NCBI GenBank assembly: GCA_029974015.1
Contig: JARKUF010000011.1
Location: 1 to 64,000, forward strand
Direction: 5' to 3'
Origin: Spirochaetota bacterium
Lineage (GTDB): Bacteria; Spirochaetota; UBA4802; JAGODF01
DNA: 64,000 bases
Made by a program: the position numbers and the translations under genes. The notes beneath the pieces are model-generated. The model ran no database searches and had not been told where the DNA came from. It saw nothing but the letters and a program-made list of their open reading frames with translations. Below, piece after piece: positions 53,718 through 63,426 of the stretch; within the stretch, counting starts at the first letter, position 1, and each line of letters begins with the position of its first letter.

Positions 53718-55253
53718 CTAAAAAAATACCAGAGTCATGATGATGAAAATCACCACCAGGATAGGGATCGAATACTTGAACATGTAACCGAAGAAGCTCG
53801 GCATGGCAATGCCCGATTCTTCCGCTATAGATTTCACCATGAAGTTTGGAGCGTTGCCAATGTACGTATTGGCCCCCATAAAGACCGCCCCGGCTGAAAT
53901 GGCCATCAGATAATCGGCATAAGTCAATCCTTCCAAACCGGGAACCGGCGTGCTCGAAATGAGCTGGGCCACCGCCGCAGATTCGGGTTGTCCCGGGAAG
54001 AAACGCCCCAGTGCCGTATTGAAATATGTTAGATAAGTCGGGGCATTGTCCAGGAAGCTTGAAAGCGATCCCGTAAGCCAGAAGTAATGGGACGGGCTCT
54101 TCGCGGAACGAATGAGAAACGCCAGGGACCCGCTTTCACCGGCCTTAAGGATGGAAAGGGCCGGGATAATTGTCATGAAAATGCCGGCAAAGAGGTACGC
54201 CACTTCCTTGATGGGTTCCCAGGAAAATTCATTGGCTTCCCTGAGCTCTTTTTTCGTGAACATCATGGACAAGACCGCCATGAGTATGATGACTGCGTCT
54301 TTTAAAAGGTTCTCGATACCCTGGTGGATGCCGAATATGTTTACCTGGCCTATCTTAACAAGTCCGCTGAAGAGGACCGCCCCCACAATGCCGCCTAAGA
54401 AAAGGAAGTTGTGCAAACCCTCAATTTTGAGGGGTTCCTTCTCAGAGCTGTCGATTTTTGAGAGGTCTTCCTTCTTGTAGTAGTACGAATCCAGGACATA
54501 GTAGATTGCAAGGACAAGCCCCGACACAAATGCCATCATGGGAATGAGCTTTAATGTCCAGAAGAACGGTACATGGTGCAAAAACCCCAAAAACAGGGGC
54601 GGATCTCCGAGGGGGGTGAGGGCCCCGCCGATATTGCAAACCAGGAAGATAAAGAAAATGATAGTGTGGACCTTGTACCGCCGCCATGAGTTGGAGCGGA
54701 TGACGGGGCGTATGAGCACCATGGCCGCCCCCGTAGTTCCAATCCATGAGGCAAGAATAGTACCCAGGATGAAGATGATGCTGTTCACCGCCGGGCTTCC
54801 CTTGAGGGTCCCCTTGACTCGAATCCCGCCGGCCACGGTAAAAAGCCCGGCCAGCAATATTATAAACGGTATGTAGTCAATGATGTATATATGAAGTATA
54901 TCATAGAGCGCGGCCCCTTTATACACTGCCAAAAAAGGCAAAGCGAACAACAGGGCCCAGGCGAGGGACACCTTGGGATAATGGCGGTGCCAGAAGCGCG
55001 CTCCGAAGAGAGGAAAGAGGGCGATAGAAAGAAGTATCCCGGCGAAGGGAATGACCGACCAGAGGGGAAGCTGCGATCCATTTACGCCATGACCGTGGGA
55101 TTCGGCGGCGTCACCGTGCGGTCCCTGGGCCGCGTCCTGGCCTTGTTGAACCGCGGTTTCCGAGTGCCCTGCGGCCGTTTCCTGCGCGGCAATGGCCGGT
55201 GCCATCCAGAGGACGGCGCATATCAATGATAGAACCGCGAATCCTTTTCTCAT
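53718..55253 (-). CDS. NhaD/ArsB-type sodium:proton antiporter (ion transporter superfamily)
   Basis: This 511-residue protein starts with a signal-like helix and a His-rich, low-complexity periplasmic stretch (GHGHGV region, about residues 25-65). About twelve membrane helices follow. Family strings are TTGAAMVLIRPV, NIGGALTPLGDPPLFLGFLH, SSFLDNAPTYLTYF and GANTYIGNAPNFMVKSIAEESGI, as in NhaD/UIT6-type Na+/H+ antiporters. Start 55253 is chosen because GGAAGGGG lies upstream; 25 further codons are open but unlike the family. The His-rich segment could bind metal; that is a guess. Confidence 0.88.
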   Translation of the reverse strand: MRKGFAVLSLICAVLWMAPAIAAQETAAGHSETAVQQGQDAAQGPHGDAAESHGHGVNGSQLPLWSVIPFAGILLSIALFPLFGARFWHRHYPKVSLAWALLFALPFLAVYKGAALYDILHIYIIDYIPFIILLAGLFTVAGGIRVKGTLKGSPAVNSIIFILGTILASWIGTTGAAMVLIRPVIRSNSWRRYKVHTIIFFIFLVCNIGGALTPLGDPPLFLGFLHHVPFFWTLKLIPMMAFVSGLVLAIYYVLDSYYYKKEDLSKIDSSEKEPLKIEGLHNFLFLGGIVGAVLFSGLVKIGQVNIFGIHQGIENLLKDAVIILMAVLSMMFTKKELREANEFSWEPIKEVAYLFAGIFMTIIPALSILKAGESGSLAFLIRSAKSPSHYFWLTGSLSSFLDNAPTYLTYFNTALGRFFPGQPESAAVAQLISSTPVPGLEGLTYADYLMAISAGAVFMGANTYIGNAPNFMVKSIAEESGIAMPSFFGYMFKYSIPILVVIFIIMTLVFF

Positions 55254-55504
55254 CTCAGTACCCCTTCCACTCTTAATAAGCGTACGGACGGCCTCCCCGA
55301 GAGGAAAACCGGGCCGCCACTCATGCATTCATCGTGCGCTACTTTCACAAAAAGCGTCATTTGTGTCAAACAAATTACAGAAACAAGAGCCGGGAGCGTC
55401 AGTTTGCGCTGTAGCTACGAAACCGGCAAGAACGACAGGCAGCCCCTAATATAATATGTTTGCAATTTCTCACACCCTCCGTTAAAGGACAACAGATAAA
55501 ACAA
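55254..55504. other. Intergenic region upstream of the NhaD-type antiporter, no gene seen
   Basis: The 251 bp up to the next TIR element should hold the antiporter promoter. No hairpin, riboswitch or small gene is recognisable. Confidence 0.35.
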
Positions 55505-55624
55505 GGGAACCTCTAAAAATTTAATTTTTGAGGTTCCCTTAAATTGTAACTACCGGCATACTCAGGACTTGGGTTTTCCCGCCCGCCGAAGGCGGGCGGG
55601 AAAACCCAATTATTAGAGGTTGCC
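55505..55624 (+). repeat. 120-bp TIR element, copy I (best preserved)
   Basis: The left end GGGAACCTCTAAAAATT and right end AATTATTAGAGGTTGCC are inverted repeats of each other with 15 of 17 matches. Inside are a second short palindrome (GGGAACCTC .. GAGGTTCCC), the block AAATTGTAACTACCGGCATA, and the hairpin TTTTCCCGCCCGCCGAAGGC .. GGGCGGGAAAA. A 4-bp direct repeat ACAA flanks it (55501-55504 and 55625-55628). It ends 31 bp before the J-domain gene. Confidence 0.9.
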
Positions 55625-55655
55625 ACAATCTAATTGCAAAGTCTACTCAGGAGAT

Positions 55656-56507
55656 ATGGACCTTCACGAGTGCTACAGAATGCTTGATCTTGGGGAAACC
55701 GCCACGAACGACGAGATCGCCCGTGCCTACAAGACCCTTGCGCGGAAATACCATCCGGACAAAAACCCCCACCGCCTGGAATGGGCCCATGAAATGATGA
55801 CTGCTCTGAACGGGTCCTACACGACCATCATGGTCCATCGGTTCAAGGACCAGGTCCCCGAGGAAACCACTGCACGGGAGGCGGAACACGCCGCCGAGAG
55901 GCCCAGACAGCGCGGAAAAAAAGACCGGTCCGGAGAATTCAAGAGGGAGATAGAACGTGACATCCTCATCAGGAGTTTCATAAAAAACCGTGAGTCGGTC
56001 AAGGAAGCCCTCTACAAATATTTCCAGTACAGCCTGCACAACCTGGCCCGCCGGGAAGAGGTGCTAAACCGGGGCATTTTCAACGAGGTGGTCTTTGCCA
56101 TAAAGAAAAATTACCACTCAATACGGTCTTATCTCGCCTCCACAAACGACGAAGAGCTCATAGAACACTTTACCGTTTTCACCGACATGATTTTCAATTT
56201 CTACAGGGCCTCGGAATGCCTCAACATAATTGAATCGTACAACAACCCCACTGACGTGGAGGCTTACAGGCAGTATAAGAAGGGCGATGACGCCCTTCAT
56301 GTGGCCCACAAGGAAATATTTTACGATAGACACAACCGGGGAAGGTTCAAACGGGATGTAGCGGAGGCTTATCTCATGAAGGCCGGGGAGGATTTCAGAA
56401 AGACTCTCCGAAATTTTCCTTCATCGTCCTGGGCGGTGGAAACCCGCATAAAGCTCGAATACGCCATGGCCCTAACAACCTATCTCCAGCTTTTCTTTTC
56501 TGAATGA
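55656..56507 (+). CDS. J-domain protein with unknown C-terminal region
   Basis: This 283-residue protein has an N-terminal J domain (CYRMLDLGETATNDEIARAY, KTLARKYHPDKNPH with the HPD motif, about residues 5-60). A basic linker (RPRQRGKKDRSGEFKREIER) and a mainly helical region to the end follow. There is no Gly/Phe or zinc-finger region, so it is not a general DnaJ; it probably recruits DnaK to a specific client. The C-terminal part matches nothing I recognise. AGGAG lies unusually close (two bases) to ATG 55656; an earlier in-frame ATG at 55620 lies within the TIR element. Confidence 0.75.
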   Translation: MDLHECYRMLDLGETATNDEIARAYKTLARKYHPDKNPHRLEWAHEMMTALNGSYTTIMVHRFKDQVPEETTAREAEHAAERPRQRGKKDRSGEFKREIERDILIRSFIKNRESVKEALYKYFQYSLHNLARREEVLNRGIFNEVVFAIKKNYHSIRSYLASTNDEELIEHFTVFTDMIFNFYRASECLNIIESYNNPTDVEAYRQYKKGDDALHVAHKEIFYDRHNRGRFKRDVAEAYLMKAGEDFRKTLRNFPSSSWAVETRIKLEYAMALTTYLQLFFSE

Positions 56508-56692
56508 TATTTCACACATTCACCGGCAAAGGCAAAAAGGCACCTGTAAATTGGGTTTTCCTTAAAAGCAAAAAAAGCCCGGAAGTAGATTGGGAATGCC
56601 CCTCTCTTTCAAGCACGCGCCCGTTGCGGTCGCACATAAACAAAAAGGCGAAGGGTTGCCCCTCCGCCTCCAGCATCATTTATAAGGCTTCC

Positions 56693-57187
56693 TTATTTCG
56701 GAACAACTTTGAATGTAACCCTGCGCTGCTTTGGATCCATACCATCAAGGCCGGGAATAAGTTCCGAGGTGGCGACTCCCTTGTAGGTCAGCTTGTTGCG
56801 GTTAATACCGGCCCTCACGAGTTCATTGTATACGGCCTTCGCCCTGTTCGTCGACACTTCATCAGTGGCAGCGTCCTTGACCAGAGCTGAATGCCCGGTC
56901 ACCTGGATCACGTAGCCTTCAGGGACCTTGTTGACGACTTCTTTTACGATGGCGACGGCCTTGGACCCGATAAGGCTCTTATTTCTGTTCGACAGATTTG
57001 AGCTGCTTGGCGGAAAAACGTCAAGGGCATCGGCAGCGGGTTTCAGCGCTTCATTGCTGGCACTTACCATCATGCCGGCTCCACTGGATACGGAAGGCGC
57101 TTCACTTTGCTCTGTTGGTTGCGTCGAAGAGCATCCAATGGCAAACGCGGTAATAACGGCTAAAAGCAGATAAAGGGTTTTGTTCAT
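56693..57187 (-). CDS. OmpA-domain lipoprotein
   Basis: This 164-residue protein has a lipoprotein signal (MNKTLYLLLAVITAFAIGC). A short Ser/Thr-rich linker and an OmpA-like peptidoglycan-binding domain follow: IQVTGHSAL, NRAKAVYNELVRAGINRNK and KQRRVTF. The Arg in NRAK, which contacts diaminopimelate, is present, while the usual Asp after GHT is replaced. It resembles small OmpA lipoproteins such as leptospiral Loa22 in size and layout, tethering the outer membrane to the cell wall. GGGAGGAA precedes the ATG. Confidence 0.85.
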   Translation of the reverse strand: MNKTLYLLLAVITAFAIGCSSTQPTEQSEAPSVSSGAGMMVSASNEALKPAADALDVFPPSSSNLSNRNKSLIGSKAVAIVKEVVNKVPEGYVIQVTGHSALVKDAATDEVSTNRAKAVYNELVRAGINRNKLTYKGVATSELIPGLDGMDPKQRRVTFKVVPK

Positions 57188-57461
57188 TGATTCCTCCCTC
57201 TTTGAAATTAAAATTGTAGCATGTGCAATTCCTGTAATCTCCAGGTAGAATCGGACAGATCTCTACATAAATTGCACTCCTGCACTGTTCAAATTGTAAT
57301 TATTTCAACATTCAATAAACAATTAAGATTTGTCAAGAGCTATTCAAAAAAAAGTCTTCCTGGATAACACGGTTCGATAAAAAATGGAAACTTCTTGACT
57401 ACGCAAGCCCTTCTTTTACTTATGCAATAAACAATGGCTATCTCTTAATCTGGATATTTCC
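57188..57461. other. Divergent promoter region before ribBA
   Basis: The 274-bp gap is AT-rich. I looked for an FMN riboswitch upstream of ribBA and found no matching conserved core. A TTGACT at 57395-57400 could be a -35 box, but no good -10 is at the right distance. Confidence 0.35.
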
Positions 57462-58685
57462 ATGAAGACATGCTCCATATCCGAGGCCCTGGAAGACGTC
57501 CGCAACGGGCGCATGATCATCCTGGTGGACAATGAGGAACGGGAGAACGAAGGCGACCTTGTAATCGCCGCGGAGTATGCGACTCCGGAAGTAATAAACT
57601 TTATGGCGAAGTATGGAAGGGGCCTCATCTGCGCCGCCATGACCCAGGAGCGGCTCGCCGAACTCGACCTTAAGCTCATGTGTCCCGAGAACCAGGACAA
57701 ATTCTGCACCGCCTTCACCATCAGCGTCGATGCGAAGGAGGGGACCACAACCGGCATATCGGCTTACGACCGCGCCCTCACCATCAAGAAACTCATTGAC
57801 GAAAAGACGCGCCCCGAGGACCTCTCCCGGCCCGGCCATATCTTCCCCCTTGCGGCGAAGAAGGGAGGAGTCCTGGTACGGGCGGGACATTCCGAAGGTT
57901 CCGTAGACCTGGCGCGCCTGGCGGGAATGAAGACAGCCGCGGTGATCTGCGAAATCCTCAACGATGACGGCACCATGGCCCGAAGGCCCGACCTCGACAT
58001 TTTCGCGGAGAAACACAACCTTAAAATAGCCACTATCTCCGACCTCATTAAATTCCGGCAGCACACCGACCGCCTGGTTAAGCGGGTTTCCGAAGCTAAC
58101 CTTCCCACAAGTTTTGGGGAGTTTACCGTCATGGCCTACGAAACCCAGGTCGATACATTCACCCATGTCGCCCTGGTTAAGGGGGATGTGGCGGGGAGGG
58201 AAAACATCCTGGTGCGTGTGCATTCCGAATGCCTCACCGGCGATGTTTTCGCGTCCTTCCGCTGCGACTGCGGCTCCCAGCTCCACAAGGCCATGGAAAT
58301 GATAAGCGCCGAAGGCACCGGCGTGCTTCTCTACATGCGACAGGAAGGCCGGGGCATAGGGCTGGGCAACAAGATCATGGCGTACCACCTCCAGGAGCAG
58401 GGCCTCGACACCGTCGAAGCGAATATAAAGCTCGGCTTTCCTTCTGACCTGCGCGACTACGGCATCGGGGCCCAGATCCTCGTTGACCTGGGAATACGCA
58501 CAATCCGGCTTATGACAAATAACCCAAAAAAGGTCATAGGCCTGGAAGGCTACGGCCTGGAGATCGTTGAACGGGTGCCGATAGAGATAGCCCCTATAAA
58601 AGACAACTACCGCTATCTTAAAACAAAAAAGGACAAGATGGGGCACCTGATCCTCAACGGCGATGGGGGAGAAGATACCCGATGA
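57462..58685 (+). CDS. ribBA: Bifunctional 3,4-dihydroxy-2-butanone-4-phosphate synthase / GTP cyclohydrolase II
   Basis: The 407 residues hold RibB (1 to about 200: [36 protein letters not shown]) and RibA (about 205-400: [20 protein letters not shown] with three zinc-binding cysteines, [13 protein letters not shown]). Together they make the two precursors of lumazine for riboflavin synthesis. The usual SAHDRA string reads SAYDRA here, a small change. The stop overlaps the start of the receiver-ATPase gene (58682-58685, ATGA), an unexpected partner. Confidence 0.94.
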   Translation: MKTCSISEALEDVRNGRMIILVDNEERENEGDLVIAAEYATPEVINFMAKYGRGLICAAMTQERLAELDLKLMCPENQDKFCTAFTISVDAKEGTTTGISAYDRALTIKKLIDEKTRPEDLSRPGHIFPLAAKKGGVLVRAGHSEGSVDLARLAGMKTAAVICEILNDDGTMARRPDLDIFAEKHNLKIATISDLIKFRQHTDRLVKRVSEANLPTSFGEFTVMAYETQVDTFTHVALVKGDVAGRENILVRVHSECLTGDVFASFRCDCGSQLHKAMEMISAEGTGVLLYMRQEGRGIGLGNKIMAYHLQEQGLDTVEANIKLGFPSDLRDYGIGAQILVDLGIRTIRLMTNNPKKVIGLEGYGLEIVERVPIEIAPIKDNYRYLKTKKDKMGHLILNGDGGEDTR

Positions 58686-59629
58686 CCGCCAACAATACCA
58701 CCATACTCCTGATCGACGACGAGGAAGTGGTCCGCTACGCCCTCCAGAAAAAGCTCCTCAAGCAGGGATACAATGTCATCTCACTCGACAAAGCCGAAGA
58801 CGCTTTATACCTGGTGAAGAACGAGGAAAAGAAGATCGACCTCATCATCACCGACATCAAGCTGAGGAAGATGGACGGCATCGAACTGATGCGCTACCTC
58901 AACACCCTTGAAAAGTCAATTCCTGTCCTGGTCCTCACCGGGCAGGCCACCATGGAGGACGCAATCCGCGCCCTGCGATACGGCGCCTGCGATTTTATTC
59001 GCAAGCCTTTCGATATTTCCGAGGTGATATCGATTGCACGAAACACCATCAGGGCGCGCCACGAAAAGGAGCTTGCCGACTCCTTCGGCAAGTACATCGA
59101 ATACGAAAAGCGCATTTTCAGGATTGGCACCGACGTGTCGGCCTGCAATGTCCTCTCCTACAAACTCACTGAGAACCTCGCGCCGTCGGAGTTCTGCAAC
59201 AGGACCACTGCGGAAAACATATCCCTTGCGCTCCGAGAGGCGATCACCAACGCCATGTTCCACGGAAACCTCGAGATAAGCTCGGACATAAGAGCGGAAA
59301 AGGGCATCGCAGGGTTTAACGAAGAAATCGAAGCACGGCGCATGGATGAACGGTACCGCGACCGCAGGGTCTCAATCACGTACGAATTCACCGGGGAATA
59401 TGTGGAATACACGATCACCGATGAAGGGCCCGGCTTCGACTTTCGGAAGCTCCCGGACCCGAGAGATCCGGAAAATTTCCTCAAGGACAGCGGACGGGGA
59501 CTTCTCATCATACGCATCCACATGGATGAGGTGGACTGGAACGAAGCCGGCAACGCCATACGAATGAAGAAATACCGCATTGCCAGGAAGGACGACGAAA
59601 ACGGAGGGCCTGATGTATCACACTATTAA
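58682..59629 (+). CDS. Response regulator receiver fused to an RsbW-like HATPase domain
   Basis: This 315-residue protein has a CheY-like receiver (residues about 8-125) with the acidic pocket LLIDDEEVV, phospho-acceptor Asp in [11 protein letters not shown] (about 57), VLTGQA and the Lys in IRKPFD. After a linker comes an anti-sigma/GHKL ATPase domain (about 165-300): [17 protein letters not shown] (N box), [12 protein letters not shown] (G1) and [15 protein letters not shown] (G2). This matches RsbW/SpoIIAB-type kinases that phosphorylate STAS anti-sigma antagonists, here placed under phosphorelay control. It overlaps ribBA before it by 4 bp and mtnA after it by 17 bp. Its partner sigma factor is not identified. 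Confidence 0.88.
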   Translation: MTANNTTILLIDDEEVVRYALQKKLLKQGYNVISLDKAEDALYLVKNEEKKIDLIITDIKLRKMDGIELMRYLNTLEKSIPVLVLTGQATMEDAIRALRYGACDFIRKPFDISEVISIARNTIRARHEKELADSFGKYIEYEKRIFRIGTDVSACNVLSYKLTENLAPSEFCNRTTAENISLALREAITNAMFHGNLEISSDIRAEKGIAGFNEEIEARRMDERYRDRRVSITYEFTGEYVEYTITDEGPGFDFRKLPDPRDPENFLKDSGRGLLIIRIHMDEVDWNEAGNAIRMKKYRIARKDDENGGPDVSHY

Positions 59630-60641
59630 ATGGCTCGGCGACGGAGTGTCGATGCTGGACCAGCGGCTCCTCCCGGCAAAAGAAGTTTATACCATTTACA
59701 AAAACCACAAAGACGTCGCCACCGCCATAAGGGAGATGGTGATACGCGGCGCCCCCGCCATCGGCATCGCCGCGGCCATGGGGATTGCCCTCGCGGCGAA
59801 AACCTCAGCGGCGAAAACGTTTGACTCTTTTAAAGCCGAACTTAACGCCGCGGCGGACCTCCAGGCCGCGACACGGCCCACGGCCGTGAATCTTTTCTGG
59901 GCCGTGGAACGCATGAAGAAGATCATCGCCGATGGCGCATCCGTCGAAGAGCTGACAGGGAGGCTTGAAAAAGAAGCCGAGGCCATCCTCGAGGAAGATA
60001 TCGCCATCAACAGGGCCATGGGAAAGAACGGCGCCCGCTTTTTCTCTGACGGCGATACCGTGATGACACACTGCAATGCAGGGGCCCTCGCGACGGGAGG
60101 ATACGGCACGGCACTGGGTGTGATACGCGCCGCCGTCGAGGAGGGAAAGAAAATAAAGGTCTTCGCCTGCGAAACTCGGCCCTACCTCCAGGGGGCACGC
60201 ATCACAGCCTGGGAGCTCCAGAAGGACGGAATTCCCGTGACCCTCATCACCGATAACATGGCCGGGCATTTCATGAAATCAGGCGAGATAAAAAAGATAA
60301 TCGTTGGGGCCGACCGCGTCGCGGAAAACGGCGACACGGCAAACAAGATTGGAACCTACTCCCACGCTGTCCTGGCAAAGGAACACGGAATCCCCTTTTA
60401 CGTTGCGGCGCCCATCTCCACCCTGGATCCATCGACTAAAAACGGAGCTGCAATCCCTATAGAAGAGCGCGGCATCGAAGAGGTGGCCTACATCCAGGGC
60501 GTGCAGATTGCCCCCGAAGGCATATTCATACGCAACCCCTCCTTCGACGTGACGCCGGCAAAGTACATCACCGCCATCATCACCGAAAAGGGCGTCATTG
60601 AAAACGTTGCCCAAAACGGCATACGGCATCTTCAGAGATAG
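59613..60641 (+). CDS. mtnA: Methylthioribose-1-phosphate isomerase
   Basis: The 342 residues match Mtn[38 protein letters not shown] (catalytic Cys), [18 protein letters not shown] and [19 protein letters not shown] (catalytic Asp). It converts 5-methylthioribose-1-phosphate to the ribulose form in methionine salvage. GGAGGG lies upstream of ATG 59613 inside the preceding gene, so the 17-bp overlap is probably real and the genes are coupled. The other classical mtn genes are not adjacent, apart from the KMTB aminotransferase pair at 44265-46174. Confidence 0.94.
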   Translation: MYHTIKWLGDGVSMLDQRLLPAKEVYTIYKNHKDVATAIREMVIRGAPAIGIAAAMGIALAAKTSAAKTFDSFKAELNAAADLQAATRPTAVNLFWAVERMKKIIADGASVEELTGRLEKEAEAILEEDIAINRAMGKNGARFFSDGDTVMTHCNAGALATGGYGTALGVIRAAVEEGKKIKVFACETRPYLQGARITAWELQKDGIPVTLITDNMAGHFMKSGEIKKIIVGADRVAENGDTANKIGTYSHAVLAKEHGIPFYVAAPISTLDPSTKNGAAIPIEERGIEEVAYIQGVQIAPEGIFIRNPSFDVTPAKYITAIITEKGVIENVAQNGIRHLQR

Positions 60642-60759
60642 CAATTCCATTGCACAAGCGGCTTTCTGCAGCAGATTGGAGCAGCCTCCGGAGAAAGAGG
60701 GCGTTTTAGCGCGTTGCGGGCTGCCCAAAGCGGATAATCGTCCTCATCAACCGCCTTTT

Positions 60760-61656
60760 TTACAGTCCCATGCCAAATCCCCGTGAGCTCGTCACACCCA
60801 GGGATTCGTAGATAAGGAGGGTGGCCCGAGAGCGGTTCAAAGTGTAGAAGTGGACCCCCTGGACTCCATTGCTAATGAGATCGTCCACCTGCTCCGTGGC
60901 CCAGTGAATTCCCACTTTTTCCACCAGCTCGTCAGTTTCCGCGCGGTCCACGGCGCGGAGAAGCCGGGCCGGAAACCGCGCACCCAGGGCCAGGTCCGCC
61001 ATGCGCATCATTCCCTTCCTGGTGGTAACGGGCATAATCCCCGCGAGTATCGGCACGGTAATGCCCGCCCTGATGCACCGGTCCCGGAAGTCGTAGAAGT
61101 CCCTGTTGTCGAAAAAAAGCTGGGTACAGATGTAGTCCGCCCCAGCATCGACCTTCTGTTTTAAATAATCCATTTCCATGAGCCTGTTGGGCGTTTCGGA
61201 GTGGCCTTCGGGATAGCCCGCCACGCCTATGCCCATGCCGGGGAAGTGTTCCTTGATAAACCGCACCAGCTCAACTGCGTAGCGGAACCCCCCCTCCGCC
61301 GCTGTAAACTTTTCCTGCCCCTTAGGCGGGTCTCCCCTCAGGGCCATGATGTTACAGATGCCGCTTTCCTTGTAGCGGGTCAGTATCTGGAAAATCTCAT
61401 CTTTCGTTGACCCCGCGCAGGTGAGGTGGGACACTACGGTGAGGTCGGTCTCCCCCTGGATCTTTACCACCAGGCCGTGGGTGAGCTCACGCGTGGAGCC
61501 CCCGGCGCCATAGGTGACGCTCACATAGGCGGGCTTCAGACGAATGAGGTCCCGGATGGTCGCGTACAGGTCCGCCGACGATTTTTCGTCCCGCGGAGGA
61601 AAAAACTCAAAGCTGAAGGCGATCTTGTTCTGCGCCAATATCTCTTTTATGTGCAT
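60760..61656 (-). CDS. metF: 5,10-Methylenetetrahydrofolate reductase
   Basis: The 298-residue protein has the MetF barrel strings FSFEFFPPRDEKS, VSVTYGAGGSTRE, MALRGDPPKG, GVAGYPEGH, ICTQLFFDNRDFYDF and GIMPVTTRKG. It makes 5-methyl-THF for methionine synthesis. It lies 50 bp downstream of the NCS2 permease gene on the same strand and may be co-transcribed with it. Together with the MetH-activation-domain protein at 26969 it implies a B12-dependent methionine synthase elsewhere. Confidence 0.95.
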   Translation of the reverse strand: MHIKEILAQNKIAFSFEFFPPRDEKSSADLYATIRDLIRLKPAYVSVTYGAGGSTRELTHGLVVKIQGETDLTVVSHLTCAGSTKDEIFQILTRYKESGICNIMALRGDPPKGQEKFTAAEGGFRYAVELVRFIKEHFPGMGIGVAGYPEGHSETPNRLMEMDYLKQKVDAGADYICTQLFFDNRDFYDFRDRCIRAGITVPILAGIMPVTTRKGMMRMADLALGARFPARLLRAVDRAETDELVEKVGIHWATEQVDDLISNGVQGVHFYTLNRSRATLLIYESLGVTSSRGFGMGL

Positions 61657-61706
61657 GATGTCAACTTAACCGGCCCAGATGAAATATGTGTACTTTAAAA
61701 TTTCGC

Positions 61707-63272
61707 TCATCCCCCGGCCTCTCCATTGCTCGAAAACCTGTTATAAATGTAGATAAACAGAATCATTCCGCTGAAAAGAACATACCCCAGGGGCAACATG
61801 CCTCCCATTCCAAACCCTACGGTCGTGGAGTGAATAAAGCCGAAATAGGAACAGATGATGAGGGGCAATGACCAGTAGAACGCTTTAAGAAAATCGCGGT
61901 CGATGAGGTAGACCGCCACCGCCGTGAGGAACATCGAAGTGAAAAGCGCGCCTTCCTGAAATGCGATGATGCCTTTCAGGGATGGCAGATACTTCGCGAT
62001 GAGCACGTCGGCCTGGGCCGAGCCCGCCTGAGAGCTCTCTCCGATGTACTGGCGCAGGAGGGAAACGCCCCATCCCGCTATGGCGGGCATGAGGCCCAGA
62101 GCAACAGCGGGGGCGTGCTCCTTCGGCGTCACTTGAAACGCCTGGGCCGTTATGATGACGCCAATCCAGAGGAGAATGGGATATCCCGCCTCCAGGGGGA
62201 CCACCGCCTTGACTATCCCCATAATGCCCGTGAGGCAGAGGAGCGTCACCACAGCCCCGTTTAGGACTGAATAGCCGGAGCGCGCCCCGAGGCCCTTCCA
62301 GCCGGGATGTCCGATATACACTGTAGCAGGAAAGGGCGACCCGAACACCGCCCCGATGATGGAACCCAGGCCGTTCATGGCCAGAGAAGGCGTGGCTGGA
62401 AAATTGTCCCCCGCCGCGGCTGCGGATTCCAGGTTCTGAATGGTGGCAAAAAAAGCCATAAGTCCAAGTGGAATAGCCAGCGAAAAATACGGATACACCA
62501 GGTTCATATCGACACGAAACATATCAAAGAGCGCGAAGGAAGGAAGATAAAAACCCAGAGTAGACGTTGAGCGGGATACTTCTGCGGGATTCATAGCGCC
62601 AATGGACCAGGCGATTGCAGTCCCAATGATGAGCGCATAGAGCCCTGCGGGAATGCGAAATGGGAGCTTAGCGCGTGAGAAATATTCCACCAGAATGAGC
62701 GCCAGGGGGACGAATGCGATGAGAGGCTTGTCCCAGAACTGGATGGTGTGGTGAAGGGCAATCCAGGTGATGGCGATACCCGCCAGTGTAGAAAGGAGCG
62801 CCGCGCGTGGAGTGATGCGCCGGATCTTTTCCCCCACAAAGGCGCCCACCCCCTCGAAAAAACCGCTGATAAAGCAGCTAAAGATGCCGACTTTCCAGGC
62901 CAGGTCCGCCGCAGCGGTTTCACCCAGGGCCTGCTTGTTCTGAAGATACACCGGCATAAGGATAAGAAAGAAAAAGATAAGGAGCGTCACGGTGTTGGTG
63001 CCATAGGGAAGGGCCGTCACGTCCGTGCGCTTTTCTTTCATGGCAAGGCGGCGCGCCTGCCAGGAATAAAAAAGGTTCCCCGCGAGGACCGAGAAGGCCA
63101 CACCGGGAAGGATCCTGCCGAAAACGATTTCCCCGGGCATCCCGAGGACACCGGCGCAAAGGCCGGTGATGAGGAGAAGGTTCACTAGATTGTCGATAAA
63201 AAGGCCTATAAAGCCGTCAAAATCGCCCTTCACAAAAAAAGGAACGCGAAAATTATTGTCATTTGCGGTCAT
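61707..63272 (-). CDS. NCS2-family (xanthine/uracil-type) permease
   Basis: This 521-residue protein has about twelve membrane helices. It carries NCS2-like strings: GDFDGFIGLFIDNLVNLLL at the start, LPYGTNTVT, ATIQNLESAAAAGDNFP, GSIIGAVFGSPFPATVYIGHPGWK and the QNLE-type substrate motif. Start 63272 is preferred because CCGGAG lies just upstream; the frame is open for 52 more codons with no similarity. Substrate could be a purine, pyrimidine or related compound. It precedes metF in a probable operon. Confidence 0.82.
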   Translation of the reverse strand: MTANDNNFRVPFFVKGDFDGFIGLFIDNLVNLLLITGLCAGVLGMPGEIVFGRILPGVAFSVLAGNLFYSWQARRLAMKEKRTDVTALPYGTNTVTLLIFFFLILMPVYLQNKQALGETAAADLAWKVGIFSCFISGFFEGVGAFVGEKIRRITPRAALLSTLAGIAITWIALHHTIQFWDKPLIAFVPLALILVEYFSRAKLPFRIPAGLYALIIGTAIAWSIGAMNPAEVSRSTSTLGFYLPSFALFDMFRVDMNLVYPYFSLAIPLGLMAFFATIQNLESAAAAGDNFPATPSLAMNGLGSIIGAVFGSPFPATVYIGHPGWKGLGARSGYSVLNGAVVTLLCLTGIMGIVKAVVPLEAGYPILLWIGVIITAQAFQVTPKEHAPAVALGLMPAIAGWGVSLLRQYIGESSQAGSAQADVLIAKYLPSLKGIIAFQEGALFTSMFLTAVAVYLIDRDFLKAFYWSLPLIICSYFGFIHSTTVGFGMGGMLPLGYVLFSGMILFIYIYNRFSSNGEAGG

Positions 63273-63426
63273 GGGAATCTCCGGAAATAGGGATAAGATA
63301 ACGGAGGGTTTGTACCGATGAATGGAAGATATGTCAATTACTTTGTGGGAGGAATGGGCTTTACCGAAAACCTGACCGGCATATAATTCTATTGACAGGC
63401 GATGCCCGCCGGACTTCTCTGAATTC

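Noticed and set aside
57188-57461. FMN riboswitch before ribBA
   Set aside because: The conserved core expected for this riboswitch is not found in the gap.
57438-58646. 402-residue minus-strand frame
   Set aside because: It is the antisense shadow of ribBA, whose motifs are intact on the plus strand.
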